NCBI GenBank assembly: GCA_900596015.1
Contig: UVIF01000012.1
Span: 310,001 to 374,000 of the forward strand
DNA length: 64,000 nucleotides
Direction of reading: 5' to 3'
Source of the DNA: Pseudomonas viridiflava
GTDB taxonomy: Bacteria > Pseudomonadota > Gammaproteobacteria > Pseudomonadales > Pseudomonadaceae
This document shows, piece after piece, positions 10,694 to 20,958 of this stretch. The first letter of the stretch is position 1. Every line of letters begins with the position of its first letter. Made by a program: the position numbers and the translations under genes. The notes under the pieces were generated by a model, which made no database searches, was not told the origin of the DNA, and saw only the letters and a program-made list of their open reading frames with translations.

Positions 10694-11439
10694 GTCAGCT
10701 GGAAAAGATCTACGGCGTGCACGCCGTGGAAGCGTTGCTGCGTCATCACCCCAAGCGGGTCAAGCAGATCTGGTTGTCCGATGGCCGCAGCGAGCCGCGG
10801 GTGCAGACCCTGGTAGAGCTGGCGACGCAGAATCGCGTGGCGGTTGGCCAGGCCGAGAGGCGTGAGCTGGATGCCTGGGTCGAGGGCGTGCACCAGGGTG
10901 TAGTGGCGGAGGTCAGTCCGAGCCAGGTGTGGGGCGAGGCGATGCTCGACGAGCTGCTCGATCGTACCGAGGGCGCGCCGTTGCTGCTGGTCCTGGATGG
11001 CGTGACCGATCCGCACAACCTGGGTGCCTGCATGCGTACCGCCGATGCGGCTGGAGCGCTTGCCGTGATCGTGCCGAAGGATAAGTCCGCCACGCTGACT
11101 CCGGCCGTGCGCAAGGTGGCCTGCGGCGCGGCGGAAGTGATTCCGTTGGTAGCCGTGACCAACCTGGCACGTACCCTGGAAAAACTGCAGCAGCGCGGCC
11201 TGTGGGTAGTGGGGACTGCCGGCGAGGCGGAAAACGAGATCTACCAGCAGGACATGACCGGGCCGACCATCCTGATCATGGGCGCCGAAGGCAAGGGCAT
11301 GCGTCGCCTGACCCGCGAGCACTGCGACTACCTGGTGAAACTGCCGATGGCGGGCAGCGTGAGCAGCCTGAACGTGTCGGTGGCGACCGGCATCTGTCTG
11401 TTCGAAGCAGTTCGTCAGCGTAACGCCAAGAAGAAATGA
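10690..11439 (+). CDS. rlmB: 23S rRNA (guanosine-2251-2'-O)-methyltransferase RlmB
   Basis: SpoU/TrmH-family SPOUT methyltransferase that modifies the ribose of G2251 in the 23S P loop. It has 249 residues with an N-terminal substrate-binding part (starts SQLEKIYGVHAVEALL). The three SPOUT motifs are visible: NLGACMRTADAAG, MGAEGKGMRRL and LNVSVATGI. The ATG overlaps the rnr stop codon by ATGA. The rnr-rlmB pair is a conserved RNA-processing operon in gammaproteobacteria. A REP palindrome follows the stop. Confidence 0.96.
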   Translation: MSQLEKIYGVHAVEALLRHHPKRVKQIWLSDGRSEPRVQTLVELATQNRVAVGQAERRELDAWVEGVHQGVVAEVSPSQVWGEAMLDELLDRTEGAPLLLVLDGVTDPHNLGACMRTADAAGALAVIVPKDKSATLTPAVRKVACGAAEVIPLVAVTNLARTLEKLQQRGLWVVGTAGEAENEIYQQDMTGPTILIMGAEGKGMRRLTREHCDYLVKLPMAGSVSSLNVSVATGICLFEAVRQRNAKKK

Positions 11440-11447
11440 TTCGCCTG

Positions 11448-11548
11448 GGCCGGCCCCTTCGCGGGCAGAGCCCGCTCCCACAGATCTGACCGATAGATGT
11501 GGGAGCGGGGCGGGCGGCGAGCCCTCTGCCCGCGAAGGGGGCGGCCGC
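11448..11548. repeat. REP pair, 'CTTCGCGGGCAGAGCCCGCTCCCACA' family
   Basis: CCCCTTCGCGGGCAGAGCCC (from 11455) and its inverted partner ending CTCTGCCCGCGAAGGGG (to 11540). It fills most of the spacer between rlmB and the rpsF promoter (spacer 11440-11743). The remainder of the spacer holds the promoter and an untranslated leader. Confidence 0.85.
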
Positions 11549-11585
11549 GACCCCGCTACCGTTGTTCAAATATTCACCAATCCTC

Positions 11586-11614
11586 TTGCTTCCCCCCACC
11601 CCCTTCTCTACAAT
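11586..11614 (+). promoter_or_regulatory. Sigma-70 promoter of the rpsF ribosomal protein operon
   Basis: -35 TTGCTT at 11586-11591, a 17-bp C-rich spacer, and -10 TACAAT at 11609-11614. This leaves a leader of about 120 nt before the rpsF ATG at 11744. Confidence 0.75.
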
Positions 11615-11743
11615 TGCGCCCCTTGCCGTGATGGCTGGTGCACCCGTGCGCCTCTATCGAAAAGCCACAAGGCAAGACACACAGTGTCATTCACTCCTTG
11701 TCTGACCGCTCTGGCGGCAGGCTACAACCCGTAAGGAGCATTC

Positions 11744-12169
11744 ATGCGTCATTACGAAATCATCTTTCTGGTCCACCCGGATCAGAGCGAGCAAGTCGGC
11801 GGCATGGTTGAGCGTTACACCAAGCTGATCGAAGAAGACGGCGGCAAGATCCACCGTCTGGAAGATTGGGGCCGTCGTCAACTGGCCTACGCCATCAACA
11901 ACGTTCACAAGGCTCACTACGTGATGCTGAACGTTGAGTGCACCGGCAAGGCCCTGGCCGAGCTGGAAGACAACTTCCGCTACAACGATGCCGTGATCCG
12001 TAACCTTGTCATCCGTCGCGACGAAGCCGTCACCGACCAGTCCGAGATGCTCAAGGCAGAAGAAAACCGCAGCGAGCGCCGTGAGCGTCGTGACCGTCCT
12101 GAGCACTCTGACAACGCCGATGGCGATGACAGCGACAACAGCGACGCCAGCGATAACGCTGACGAGTAA
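11744..12169 (+). CDS. rpsF: 30S ribosomal protein S6
   Basis: S6 binds the central domain of 16S rRNA as a dimer with S18. The protein has 141 residues; the conserved core begins [18 protein letters not shown] and includes the [11 protein letters not shown] segment. The C-terminus is a long acidic tail (from about 115) rich in Asp, Ser and Asn. In some bacteria this is the region modified by RimK with extra glutamates. Start ATG 11744 follows AAGGAG. It is the first gene of rpsF-rpsR-membrane gene-rplI. Confidence 0.97.
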   Translation: MRHYEIIFLVHPDQSEQVGGMVERYTKLIEEDGGKIHRLEDWGRRQLAYAINNVHKAHYVMLNVECTGKALAELEDNFRYNDAVIRNLVIRRDEAVTDQSEMLKAEENRSERRERRDRPEHSDNADGDDSDNSDASDNADE

Positions 12170-12197
12170 TCCACGGACCTTTTGAGGAGCCCATTAC

Positions 12198-12428
12198 ATG
12201 GCACGTTTCTTCCGTCGTCGTAAATTTTGCCGCTTCACCGCTGAAGATGTGAAGGAGATCGACTACAAAGATCTCAACACTCTGAAAGCCTACGTATCCG
12301 AAACCGGCAAGATCGTTCCAAGCCGTATCACCGGTACCAAGGCTCGTTATCAGCGTCAGCTGGCCGTCGCTATCAAGCGCGCCCGCTTCCTGGCCCTGCT
12401 GGCCTACACCGACAGCCACGGCCGCTGA
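12198..12428 (+). CDS. rpsR: 30S ribosomal protein S18
   Basis: Small basic ribosomal protein of 76 residues, partner of S6. It begins [18 protein letters not shown] and contains the [14 protein letters not shown] signature that binds 16S rRNA. The ribosome binding site is GAGGAG at 12183-12188. It lies 28 bp after rpsF and is co-transcribed with it. Confidence 0.97.
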   Translation: MARFFRRRKFCRFTAEDVKEIDYKDLNTLKAYVSETGKIVPSRITGTKARYQRQLAVAIKRARFLALLAYTDSHGR

Positions 12429-12466
12429 GACCGGGTTGTCGATACGCAGTAAAAGGATAGATACGC

Positions 12467-13363
12467 ATGCGTGCCCTGGCTGATTTCATCATGCGCGGTC
12501 GCATGCAGGCCACTCTGGTAGTGGTCGGATGCGCGGCATTGCCGCTGTTGTTCTGGTTGAGTGCTGCCGCAGCGTGCCTGGTGTACCTGCGGCGCGGCAT
12601 GAGTGACGCCATTGGCGTCCTCATCTGGGCTCTGCTGCCGGCCTTGGCCTGGTGGTACTTCGGTGAACCGCGCACCTTGATGGTGTTGCTGGGCGCGCTG
12701 GGGCTCGCGGCGCTGTTGCGCGCGGGGTGGGCCTGGAATCGCGTGCTGCTGGCCAGCATAGCGCTGGGGCTGGTGTACGGAGTGTTGTTGGGCGTGGTCT
12801 TTCGCGAACCCATCGAAGCGTTGGCGCAGGCGTTGAACGAACGTCTGCCGCAGATGCTCGGTGGTCTCTACCAGCAGATGTCGGTAGAGGAGCGGGCCAA
12901 CCTTGGCAACCTCATTGCGCCGGTACTCAACGGTTTGATAGCGGCACTGTTGCAAGTCGTCAGCGTAGCAGCCCTGATGCTGGGGCGTTACTGGCAGGCG
13001 GCGTTGTACAACCCGGGTGGTTTTGGCAGCGAGTTTCGCGCCATTCGCATTCCACTCTGGCCGGCGGTACTGCTGCTGGCGTGCATGCTCATCGGTCCGA
13101 ACTTCGGACCTCAGATGGCCATGTTGACGCCGTTGTGCAGCGTACCGCTGGTGTTCGCCGGGCTGGCCCTGATGCATGGGCTGGTCAAGGCGGGCAAGCT
13201 GGGCAGGTTCTGGCTCGTTGGGATGTACGTCACGCTCGTGCTGTTCATGCAGCTGATCTATCCGTTGCTCGTGGTCCTGGCCATTGTCGACAGCCTGATT
13301 GATTTTCGCGGCCGCATCGGGCCGAAAGGTACCGATAGCGATTCCGCGAACGGTGAAGGTTAA
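12467..13363 (+). CDS. Integral membrane protein of the rpsR-rplI interval (DUF2232/YybS-like)
   Basis: A 298-residue protein made almost wholly of hydrophobic segments, about eight membrane spans by eye, with short charged loops. A more polar stretch at about 115-140 (LNERLPQMLGG...QQMSVEERANLGNL) lies mid-protein. ATG 12467 follows AAAAGGAT. Pseudomonads have such a membrane gene between rpsR and rplI where enteric bacteria carry priB nearby. Similarity to DUF2232/YybS proteins is my impression from topology and context, and the function is unknown. Position in the S6-S18-L9 operon suggests constitutive expression. Confidence 0.8.
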   Translation: MRALADFIMRGRMQATLVVVGCAALPLLFWLSAAAACLVYLRRGMSDAIGVLIWALLPALAWWYFGEPRTLMVLLGALGLAALLRAGWAWNRVLLASIALGLVYGVLLGVVFREPIEALAQALNERLPQMLGGLYQQMSVEERANLGNLIAPVLNGLIAALLQVVSVAALMLGRYWQAALYNPGGFGSEFRAIRIPLWPAVLLLACMLIGPNFGPQMAMLTPLCSVPLVFAGLALMHGLVKAGKLGRFWLVGMYVTLVLFMQLIYPLLVVLAIVDSLIDFRGRIGPKGTDSDSANGEG

Positions 13364-13384
13364 AAGTTAAGAGGTTTATACCAA

Positions 13385-13831
13385 ATGGAACTGATCCTGC
13401 TGGAAAAAGTCGCCAACCTGGGCAACCTGGGCGATAAGGTAAATGTTAAGGCCGGTTACGGTCGTAACTTCCTGCTGCCATTCGGCAAAGCTACCGCTGC
13501 GACCGCTGCCAACCTGGCTGCGTTCGAAGAGCGTCGCGCCGAGCTGGAAAAAGCAGCTGCCGACAAGAAGGCTTCGGCCGAAACGCGTGCTGCCCAACTG
13601 GCCGAGCTGGAAGTGACCATCACTGCCACCGCTGGCGACGAAGGCAAGCTGTTCGGTTCGATCGGCACCCACGACATCGCTGACGCCCTGACCGCCTCCG
13701 GCGTCGAAGTGGCCAAGTCTGAAGTGCGTCTGCCGAACGGCACCATCCGTAACGTTGGCGAATACGACGTAGCCGTGCACCTGCACAGCGACGTTGAAGC
13801 TACCGTACGCGTTGTCGTAGTAGCTGCGTAA
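13385..13831 (+). CDS. rplI: 50S ribosomal protein L9
   Basis: L9 binds 23S rRNA near the L1 stalk and helps keep the reading frame. It has 148 residues. The N-terminal domain begins [19 protein letters not shown] with the family [13 protein letters not shown] segment. A connecting helix (about 45-75) and a C-terminal domain containing [16 protein letters not shown] follow. It lies 21 bp after the membrane protein gene and closes the operon before a strong terminator. Confidence 0.97.
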   Translation: MELILLEKVANLGNLGDKVNVKAGYGRNFLLPFGKATAATAANLAAFEERRAELEKAAADKKASAETRAAQLAELEVTITATAGDEGKLFGSIGTHDIADALTASGVEVAKSEVRLPNGTIRNVGEYDVAVHLHSDVEATVRVVVVAA

Positions 13832-13836
13832 GTCGG

Positions 13837-13906
13837 CTGGCACCTCTGGTGCCAGGCGGTTTAACATCGGGCACGACCTGTTCACAGGTCGTGCCTTTTG
13901 TTTTTG
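13837..13906 (+). terminator. Double hairpin / Rho-independent terminator after rplI
   Basis: A first hairpin CTGGCACC-TCT-GGTGCCAG (13837-13855) is followed by a perfect 11-bp stem GGCACGACCTG-TTCA-CAGGTCGTGCC (13870-13895). A T-rich tail TTTTGTTTTTG comes next. It separates the ribosomal operon from dnaB. Confidence 0.9.
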
Positions 13907-13945
13907 TGAAGAAGCTGTTTTCTGCAACCCGAATTTCAAGTGGCC

Positions 13946-15343
13946 ATGAACGAGATATCCGCTCCCGAGCAATACGATCTGCAAACCGCTGCCCTCAAGG
14001 TGCCGCCGCATTCCGTCGAGGCCGAACAGGCCGTGCTCGGCGGCTTGATGCTGGACAACAACGCCTGGGAACGTGTGCTGGATCAGGTGTCGGACGGCGA
14101 TTTCTATCGTCATGACCATCGGCTGATCTTCCGCGCCATCGCCAAGCTGGCCGATCAGAACACGCCTTTCGATGTGGTGACTCTGCACGAACAGCTCGAC
14201 AAGGAAGGCCAGGGCACCCAGGTCGGTGGACTGGGCTATCTGGGCGAGCTGGCGAAGAACACGCCGTCGGTGGCCAACATCAAGGCTTACGCGCAGATCG
14301 TCCGCGAGCGTGCCACGCTGCGTCAACTGATCAGCATCAGCAGCGAGATCGCCGACAGTGCGTTCAATCCGCAGGGGCGCAACGCTGCCGAAATTCTCGA
14401 CGAGGCCGAACGGCAGATCTTTCAGATCGCCGAAGCGCGGCCCAAGACCGGTGGCCCGGTCAGCGTCAACGACCTGCTCACCAAGGCCATCGATCGCATC
14501 GACACGCTGTTCAATACCGATGCGGCCATTACCGGCCTGTCCACTGGCTACACCGATCTGGACGAGAAGACCAGCGGCCTGCAGCCAGCCGACCTGATCA
14601 TCGTTGCCGGCCGTCCATCCATGGGCAAGACCACCTTCGCCATGAACCTGGTGGAAAACGCCGTGCTGCGCAGCGAGAAAGCCGTGCTCGTGTATTCGCT
14701 GGAAATGCCAGGCGATTCGCTGATCATGCGTATGCTTTCTTCGCTGGGGCGTATCGATCAGACCAAGGTGCGTTCGGGTCGCCTGGACGACGACGATTGG
14801 CCGCGCCTGACCTCGGCGGTCAACCTGCTCAACGACCGCAAGCTGTTCATCGACGATACGGCCGGCATCAGCCCGTCGGAGATGCGCGCGCGTACCCGTC
14901 GGCTGGTACGCGAACACGGTGAGATCGGCCTGATCATGATCGACTACCTGCAGCTCATGCAGATCCCTGGTTCCAGCGGCGACAACCGTACCAACGAGAT
15001 CTCCGAGATCTCTCGCTCGTTGAAGGCGCTGGCGAAGGAGTTCAATTGCCCGGTGGTGGCGCTGTCGCAGCTCAACCGCTCGCTCGAGCAGCGGCCGAAC
15101 AAGCGTCCGGTGAACTCCGACCTGCGTGAATCCGGCGCCATCGAGCAGGACGCCGACGTGATCATGTTCGTCTATCGCGACGAGGTGTATCACCCGGACA
15201 CCGAGCACAAGGGCATTGCCGAGATCATCATCGGCAAGCAACGTAACGGTCCGATCGGTTTCATTCGCCTGGCGTTCATCGGCAAGTACACCCGCTTCGA
15301 GAACCTTGCGCCGGGCAGTTACAACTTCGACGACGACGAATAG
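13946..15343 (+). CDS. dnaB: Replicative DNA helicase DnaB
   Basis: Hexameric 5'-3' helicase that drives the replication fork and binds DnaG primase. From ATG 13946 it has 465 residues; the GTG at 13940 is also in frame but gives a less typical N-terminus. The N-terminal DnaB domain begins near residue 15 with KVPPHSVEAEQAVLGGL. The RecA-like ATPase domain carries Walker A GRPSMGKTT near 222-230, the Walker B region LIMIDYLQLMQ, and SQLNRSLEQRPNKRP. The C-terminal RIIGKQRNGP-type segment is present as IIIGKQRNGPIG. No intein is present. Confidence 0.97.
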   Translation: MNEISAPEQYDLQTAALKVPPHSVEAEQAVLGGLMLDNNAWERVLDQVSDGDFYRHDHRLIFRAIAKLADQNTPFDVVTLHEQLDKEGQGTQVGGLGYLGELAKNTPSVANIKAYAQIVRERATLRQLISISSEIADSAFNPQGRNAAEILDEAERQIFQIAEARPKTGGPVSVNDLLTKAIDRIDTLFNTDAAITGLSTGYTDLDEKTSGLQPADLIIVAGRPSMGKTTFAMNLVENAVLRSEKAVLVYSLEMPGDSLIMRMLSSLGRIDQTKVRSGRLDDDDWPRLTSAVNLLNDRKLFIDDTAGISPSEMRARTRRLVREHGEIGLIMIDYLQLMQIPGSSGDNRTNEISEISRSLKALAKEFNCPVVALSQLNRSLEQRPNKRPVNSDLRESGAIEQDADVIMFVYRDEVYHPDTEHKGIAEIIIGKQRNGPIGFIRLAFIGKYTRFENLAPGSYNFDDDE

Positions 15344-15354
15344 TGATCCTGCAG

Positions 15355-15590
15355 GTACGGCCCCTTCGCGGGTAGAACCCGCTCCCACAGGAGCTGCGTA
15401 CAGCGCCCCTTCGCGGGTAGAACCCGCTCCCACAGGAGCTGCGTACAGCGCCCCTTCGCGGGTAGAACCCGCTCCCACAGGAGCTGCGTACAGCGCCCCT
15501 TCGCGGGTAGAACCCATTCCCACAGGAGCCGTGTGCAGCGCCGCTTCTTGTGGGAGCGGGCTCTGCCCGCGAAAGGGTCACTGCGGTTGA
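15355..15590. repeat. Tandem array of four 45-bp REP-containing units plus an inverted partner
   Basis: Units start at 15361, 15406, 15451 and 15496, each exactly 45 bp (CCCCTTCGCGGGTAGAACCC... ending TGCGTACAGCG). The first three are almost identical; the fourth has AACCCATTCCC in place of AACCCGCTCCC. The array ends in the inverted copy TGTGGGAGCGGGCTCTGCCC at about 15550-15575. It fills the 357-bp spacer between dnaB and the radical SAM gene. The remaining bases contain no gene I can support. Confidence 0.9.
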
Positions 15591-15700
15591 TCAGGTCTAC
15601 CGGATAAATATCTTCGCCGCCTATTTCCGACTAAAGCCATCGGAATTGGTTGTTTTTTGTGCTATATTCCGCGCCCGCGATTTTTCATACGGTCATCGAC

Positions 15701-18004
<2,304 letters not shown>

Positions 18005-18034
18005 GGTTCGCGGCGGTGCCGTGAGCCGCTTGGC

Positions 18035-18274
18035 TTACGGCTCGATGGAAATGCCGGCCTCGTCTTCGTGTGGGTTTGAAGGTGAAGGTCGTGGCCGGCG
18101 TTGAGCGATAGCGGCATGAGCAGCGTTGTTTGCCGTGTCTATCACTCCGTCCTCGCTCGCACGTCGCAGCGCGTCGATCAATGCCTGCGGAGGGTCGAAC
18201 GGTCCCTTGCGCTTTTGGACGGTTTGCGGAGTGGCCAGTGGTTGTGCGGCAGAAGTGTCGTGATCTGTTGTCAT
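18035..18274 (-). CDS. Small hypothetical protein, Pro/Ala-rich, about 79 residues
   Basis: I do not recognise this protein. From the ATG at 18274 it starts MTTDHDTSAAQPLATPQ and has a short amphipathic stretch PFDPPQALIDALRRASEDGV in the middle. It ends in a proline- and histidine-containing polar tail (GISIEP). A GGGA-type ribosome binding site is seen a few bases upstream. There is no signal peptide or membrane segment. It converges with the radical SAM gene across a 30-bp gap. Likely a genuine small cytosolic protein, but coding status rests on start context and composition only. Confidence 0.5.
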   Translation of the reverse strand: MTTDHDTSAAQPLATPQTVQKRKGPFDPPQALIDALRRASEDGVIDTANNAAHAAIAQRRPRPSPSNPHEDEAGISIEP

Positions 18275-18395
18275 GTCGATGTTCCCTGATTGAGTGAGTC
18301 CCCAGATTAGATTGAGCGGACCCGGCCTGAGCAATACAGGTTTATCGCACCACTACATGGCCAATGTATGCGACGCTGCTACAACCTGGACGCTT

Positions 18396-18421
18396 GCAGC
18401 CGCTTGATCTGTAGCGGCTGC
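18396..18421 (+). other. Perfect 9-bp hairpin upstream of the transglutaminase operon
   Basis: GCAGCCGCT-TGATCTGT-AGCGGCTGC lies about 80 bp before the operon start codon. There is no T run, so it is not a classical terminator. It could be an isolated palindromic element or a leader structure. Confidence 0.45.
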
Positions 18422-18501
18422 GCAGGTCAGGGGGGGCAAGCCCGCTCATGGCATAAGTCTTGCGCCGTTCTCTTACCTTCCAGGCTCGCAGGAGGCTCGC
18501 C

Positions 18502-20874
18502 GTGTCGATTCATGTCGCATTGAACCATGTCACCCATTATCGCTATGACCGCGCTATCGACGTCGGCCCCCAGGTGGTGCGTCTGCGCCCCGCGCCGCAC
18601 AGCCGTACGCGAGTGCTTTCCTATGCCCTGAAGGTGTCGCCAGCGCAGCATTTCATCAATTGGCAGCAGGACCCGCAGGGTAATTATCTGGCCCGCCTGG
18701 TGTTCCCGGAGAAGGCCACCGAGCTGCGCATCGAAGTGGACCTGGTTGCCGAGATCGCGGTGTTCAATCCCTTCGATTTCTTTCTCGAGCCGCATGCGCA
18801 GCAGATTCCCTTCGCGTACACCGACGAAGAGCAGCATGAGCTGGCCCCCTATCTGGAAACCCTGGCCCTGACGCCGAGGTTTCAAGCGTACCTGGACGGC
18901 ATCGACCGTACGCCGATCCCCAGTATCGATTTCCTGGTCAGGCTGAACCAGCGGCTCAGCCAGGATATTCGCTACCTGCTGCGCATGGAGCCGGGCGTGC
19001 AGACGCCCGAGCACACGCTGCTCACCGGTGCCGGTTCGTGCCGCGATTCCGCCTGGCTGCTGGTGCAGCTGATGCGCCGGCTGGGGATTGCCGCGCGCTT
19101 CGTCTCCGGCTATCTGATCCAACTGGTTGCCGACGAGCAGGCCCTGGACGGTCCGTCCGGTACCGATGTCGACTTCACCGATCTTCACGCGTGGTGTGAA
19201 GTGTATCTGCCCGGTGCGGGCTGGATCGGTCTGGACGCCACGTCCGGGCTGTTCGCCGGAGAAGGCCACATTCCCTTGGCGTGCAGCCCCGAGCCTTCAT
19301 CGGCGGCGCCGATCAGTGGGCGCGTAGAGCCGTGCGAAGTGACGTTTTCGCACCGGATGTCGGTGCAGCGTATCTGGCAGACGCCACGCGTCACCTGGCC
19401 TTTGAGCGAAGAGCAATGGACGGGCATGCAGACGGTGGGGCAACGGGTCGATGCCGACCTGCTGGCAATGGATGTGCGCCTGGGCATTGGCAGTGAGCCG
19501 ACCTTCGTGGCCATGGATGGCGATGCTTGCGCGAGGTGGGCAGCTCCAGGCGACACGCCGGCCAGTCGTTTCAAGGCCACGGCGATGCCCGACGTGTTCA
19601 GCGTCGACATGCCCCCGTCCACAAGTTGGACACAGTCGGTCCAGGGTGTGGATGAGCTGTACGAGCAGGCCCGACAGCATCGCCTGGAGGCTCAGCGGTT
19701 CATGATCGACGGTCGGCAGACCGGCACCGGCGCGGGTAACCCGTTGCTGATTGGTGGGGCGACGGCGGCGGATTCGCCGTTTCTACGGCGGCCCGACCTG
19801 CTGCGCAGTCTGATCGGCTATTGGCATGATCATCCGGCGTTGTCGTATCTGTTCAGTGGCACTGCCTGGCCGACCCCGCGGGTCGACGAAACGCGCAGCG
19901 ATGCGCTGTACGAACTCGAGATCGCCTTGGCGCAATTGCCCGCTCCCGGCGTGCCGTGCCCGCCGGGGCTGATCGACCGTGTGCTGCGCCATCTGCTGGT
20001 GGATGTGACCGGTGACCCTGCTGGTGCGCAGTTCTGCATCGCCCGGCTGGATGGCGACGGGCCGGGAGAGCGGGCGGGTCTGCTGCGCCTGCAGGGCCTC
20101 GAAATGTCGCCCCATGGGCGCATAAGCCTGGCTCTGCAGCTGTTGCTGCGCAGCCTGGTGGCGCGCTTCTGGCGCACGCCCTATGCACCGGCCAGGCTGA
20201 CCCGCTGGGGCACGCAGTTGCACGACCGCTTCATGTTGCCGTACTTCATCGAGCGCGATTTCGCCGAGGTGATCGACGATCTCAATGCACACGGTTATGC
20301 CGTGGATGCCGGATGGTTTGCCGCACAACGCGCGTTTCGTTTTCCCACGATGGGCGACTGCGTTGTAGAGGGTATTGCCCTGGAACTGCGCCACGCCCTG
20401 GAGCCTGGCCTCGGACGAGGCAGTGCCAGTGGCGCACCACAGTCGCTGGACGCATCGCTGGAACGCCTGCAGGTACGCGTCAACGGGTTGCTGGCGGATC
20501 GTTATCGACTGGCCGTCAATGGCCGGCCCTTGCCGCTGACCGCTACCGGTCGGGCGGGCGAGTTCGTTGCGGGGGTGCGCTACCGTGCCTGGCAGACGGA
20601 GCACGGCGAGCACGTCGCCGGCCCGGTTCATGTGCCCCTGACCTTCGACATCGTCGACACCTGGACGCAGCGCTCGCTGGGGGGGTGCCAATACCATGCC
20701 GTTCACCCTGGCGGGCGCAACTACGAAAGCCCACCGGTGAATGCCAACGAAGCTGAAAGCCGGCGTCTGGCCCGGTTCTTCCGAATTGGCCACAGCCCCG
20801 GCAGGCTGGTGCTGCCACCGCTCAAGGTCGACGATGACTTGCCGATGACCCTGGACATGCGCCACGCCCCTTGA
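18502..20874 (+). CDS. Transglutaminase-like / DUF2126 amidoligase fusion with internally deleted amidoligase domain
   Basis: GTG 18502 with AGGAGG at 18490-18495 gives 790 residues. The N-terminal part (1 to about 300) is a transglutaminase-like domain with an intact Cys-His-Asp triad: C180 in GSCRDS, H229 in LHAWCE and D245 in GLDATSG. The rest is DUF2126, predicted in the family to be a glutamine-synthetase-like COOH-NH2 ligase. Family members I know are about 1,100 residues. Here the DUF2126 start (GSEPTFVAMDG, 331-341) runs within about 20 residues into its distal half (PDVFSVDMPPSTSW from 363), so roughly 300 residues are missing. The usual GRHTGTGGGNH motif reads GRQTGTGAGNP. The C-terminal portion (VNANEAESRRLARFF) is intact. 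It leads a three-gene operon. Confidence 0.88.
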   Translation: MSIHVALNHVTHYRYDRAIDVGPQVVRLRPAPHSRTRVLSYALKVSPAQHFINWQQDPQGNYLARLVFPEKATELRIEVDLVAEIAVFNPFDFFLEPHAQQIPFAYTDEEQHELAPYLETLALTPRFQAYLDGIDRTPIPSIDFLVRLNQRLSQDIRYLLRMEPGVQTPEHTLLTGAGSCRDSAWLLVQLMRRLGIAARFVSGYLIQLVADEQALDGPSGTDVDFTDLHAWCEVYLPGAGWIGLDATSGLFAGEGHIPLACSPEPSSAAPISGRVEPCEVTFSHRMSVQRIWQTPRVTWPLSEEQWTGMQTVGQRVDADLLAMDVRLGIGSEPTFVAMDGDACARWAAPGDTPASRFKATAMPDVFSVDMPPSTSWTQSVQGVDELYEQARQHRLEAQRFMIDGRQTGTGAGNPLLIGGATAADSPFLRRPDLLRSLIGYWHDHPALSYLFSGTAWPTPRVDETRSDALYELEIALAQLPAPGVPCPPGLIDRVLRHLLVDVTGDPAGAQFCIARLDGDGPGERAGLLRLQGLEMSPHGRISLALQLLLRSLVARFWRTPYAPARLTRWGTQLHDRFMLPYFIERDFAEVIDDLNAHGYAVDAGWFAAQRAFRFPTMGDCVVEGIALELRHALEPGLGRGSASGAPQSLDASLERLQVRVNGLLADRYRLAVNGRPLPLTATGRAGEFVAGVRYRAWQTEHGEHVAGPVHVPLTFDIVDTWTQRSLGGCQYHAVHPGGRNYESPPVNANEAESRRLARFFRIGHSPGRLVLPPLKVDDDLPMTLDMRHAP

Positions 20875-20958
20875 GGCGAGGTGTGCCCCATGGACGGTAT
20901 CCGTGCACCGTGCAGGCTGCGATAATCGTTCTTCTCACCGCTGCCCCCGAGCTTCGCC

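Noticed and set aside
13376..15523. 715-codon minus-strand frame across rplI, dnaB and the 45-bp repeats
   Set aside because: Its N-terminal STREGALYAAPVGAG repeats are only the translation of REP tandems; the rest is antisense to dnaB and rplI.
15361..15540. Possible CRISPR array (four 45-bp repeats)
   Set aside because: Units are head-to-tail without unique spacers and contain REP palindromes; no cas genes.
18502..20874. Frameshift or nonsense mutation as the cause of the short DUF2126 protein
   Set aside because: The frame is continuous and family-like on both sides of residues 341-363; the difference looks like an in-frame internal loss.
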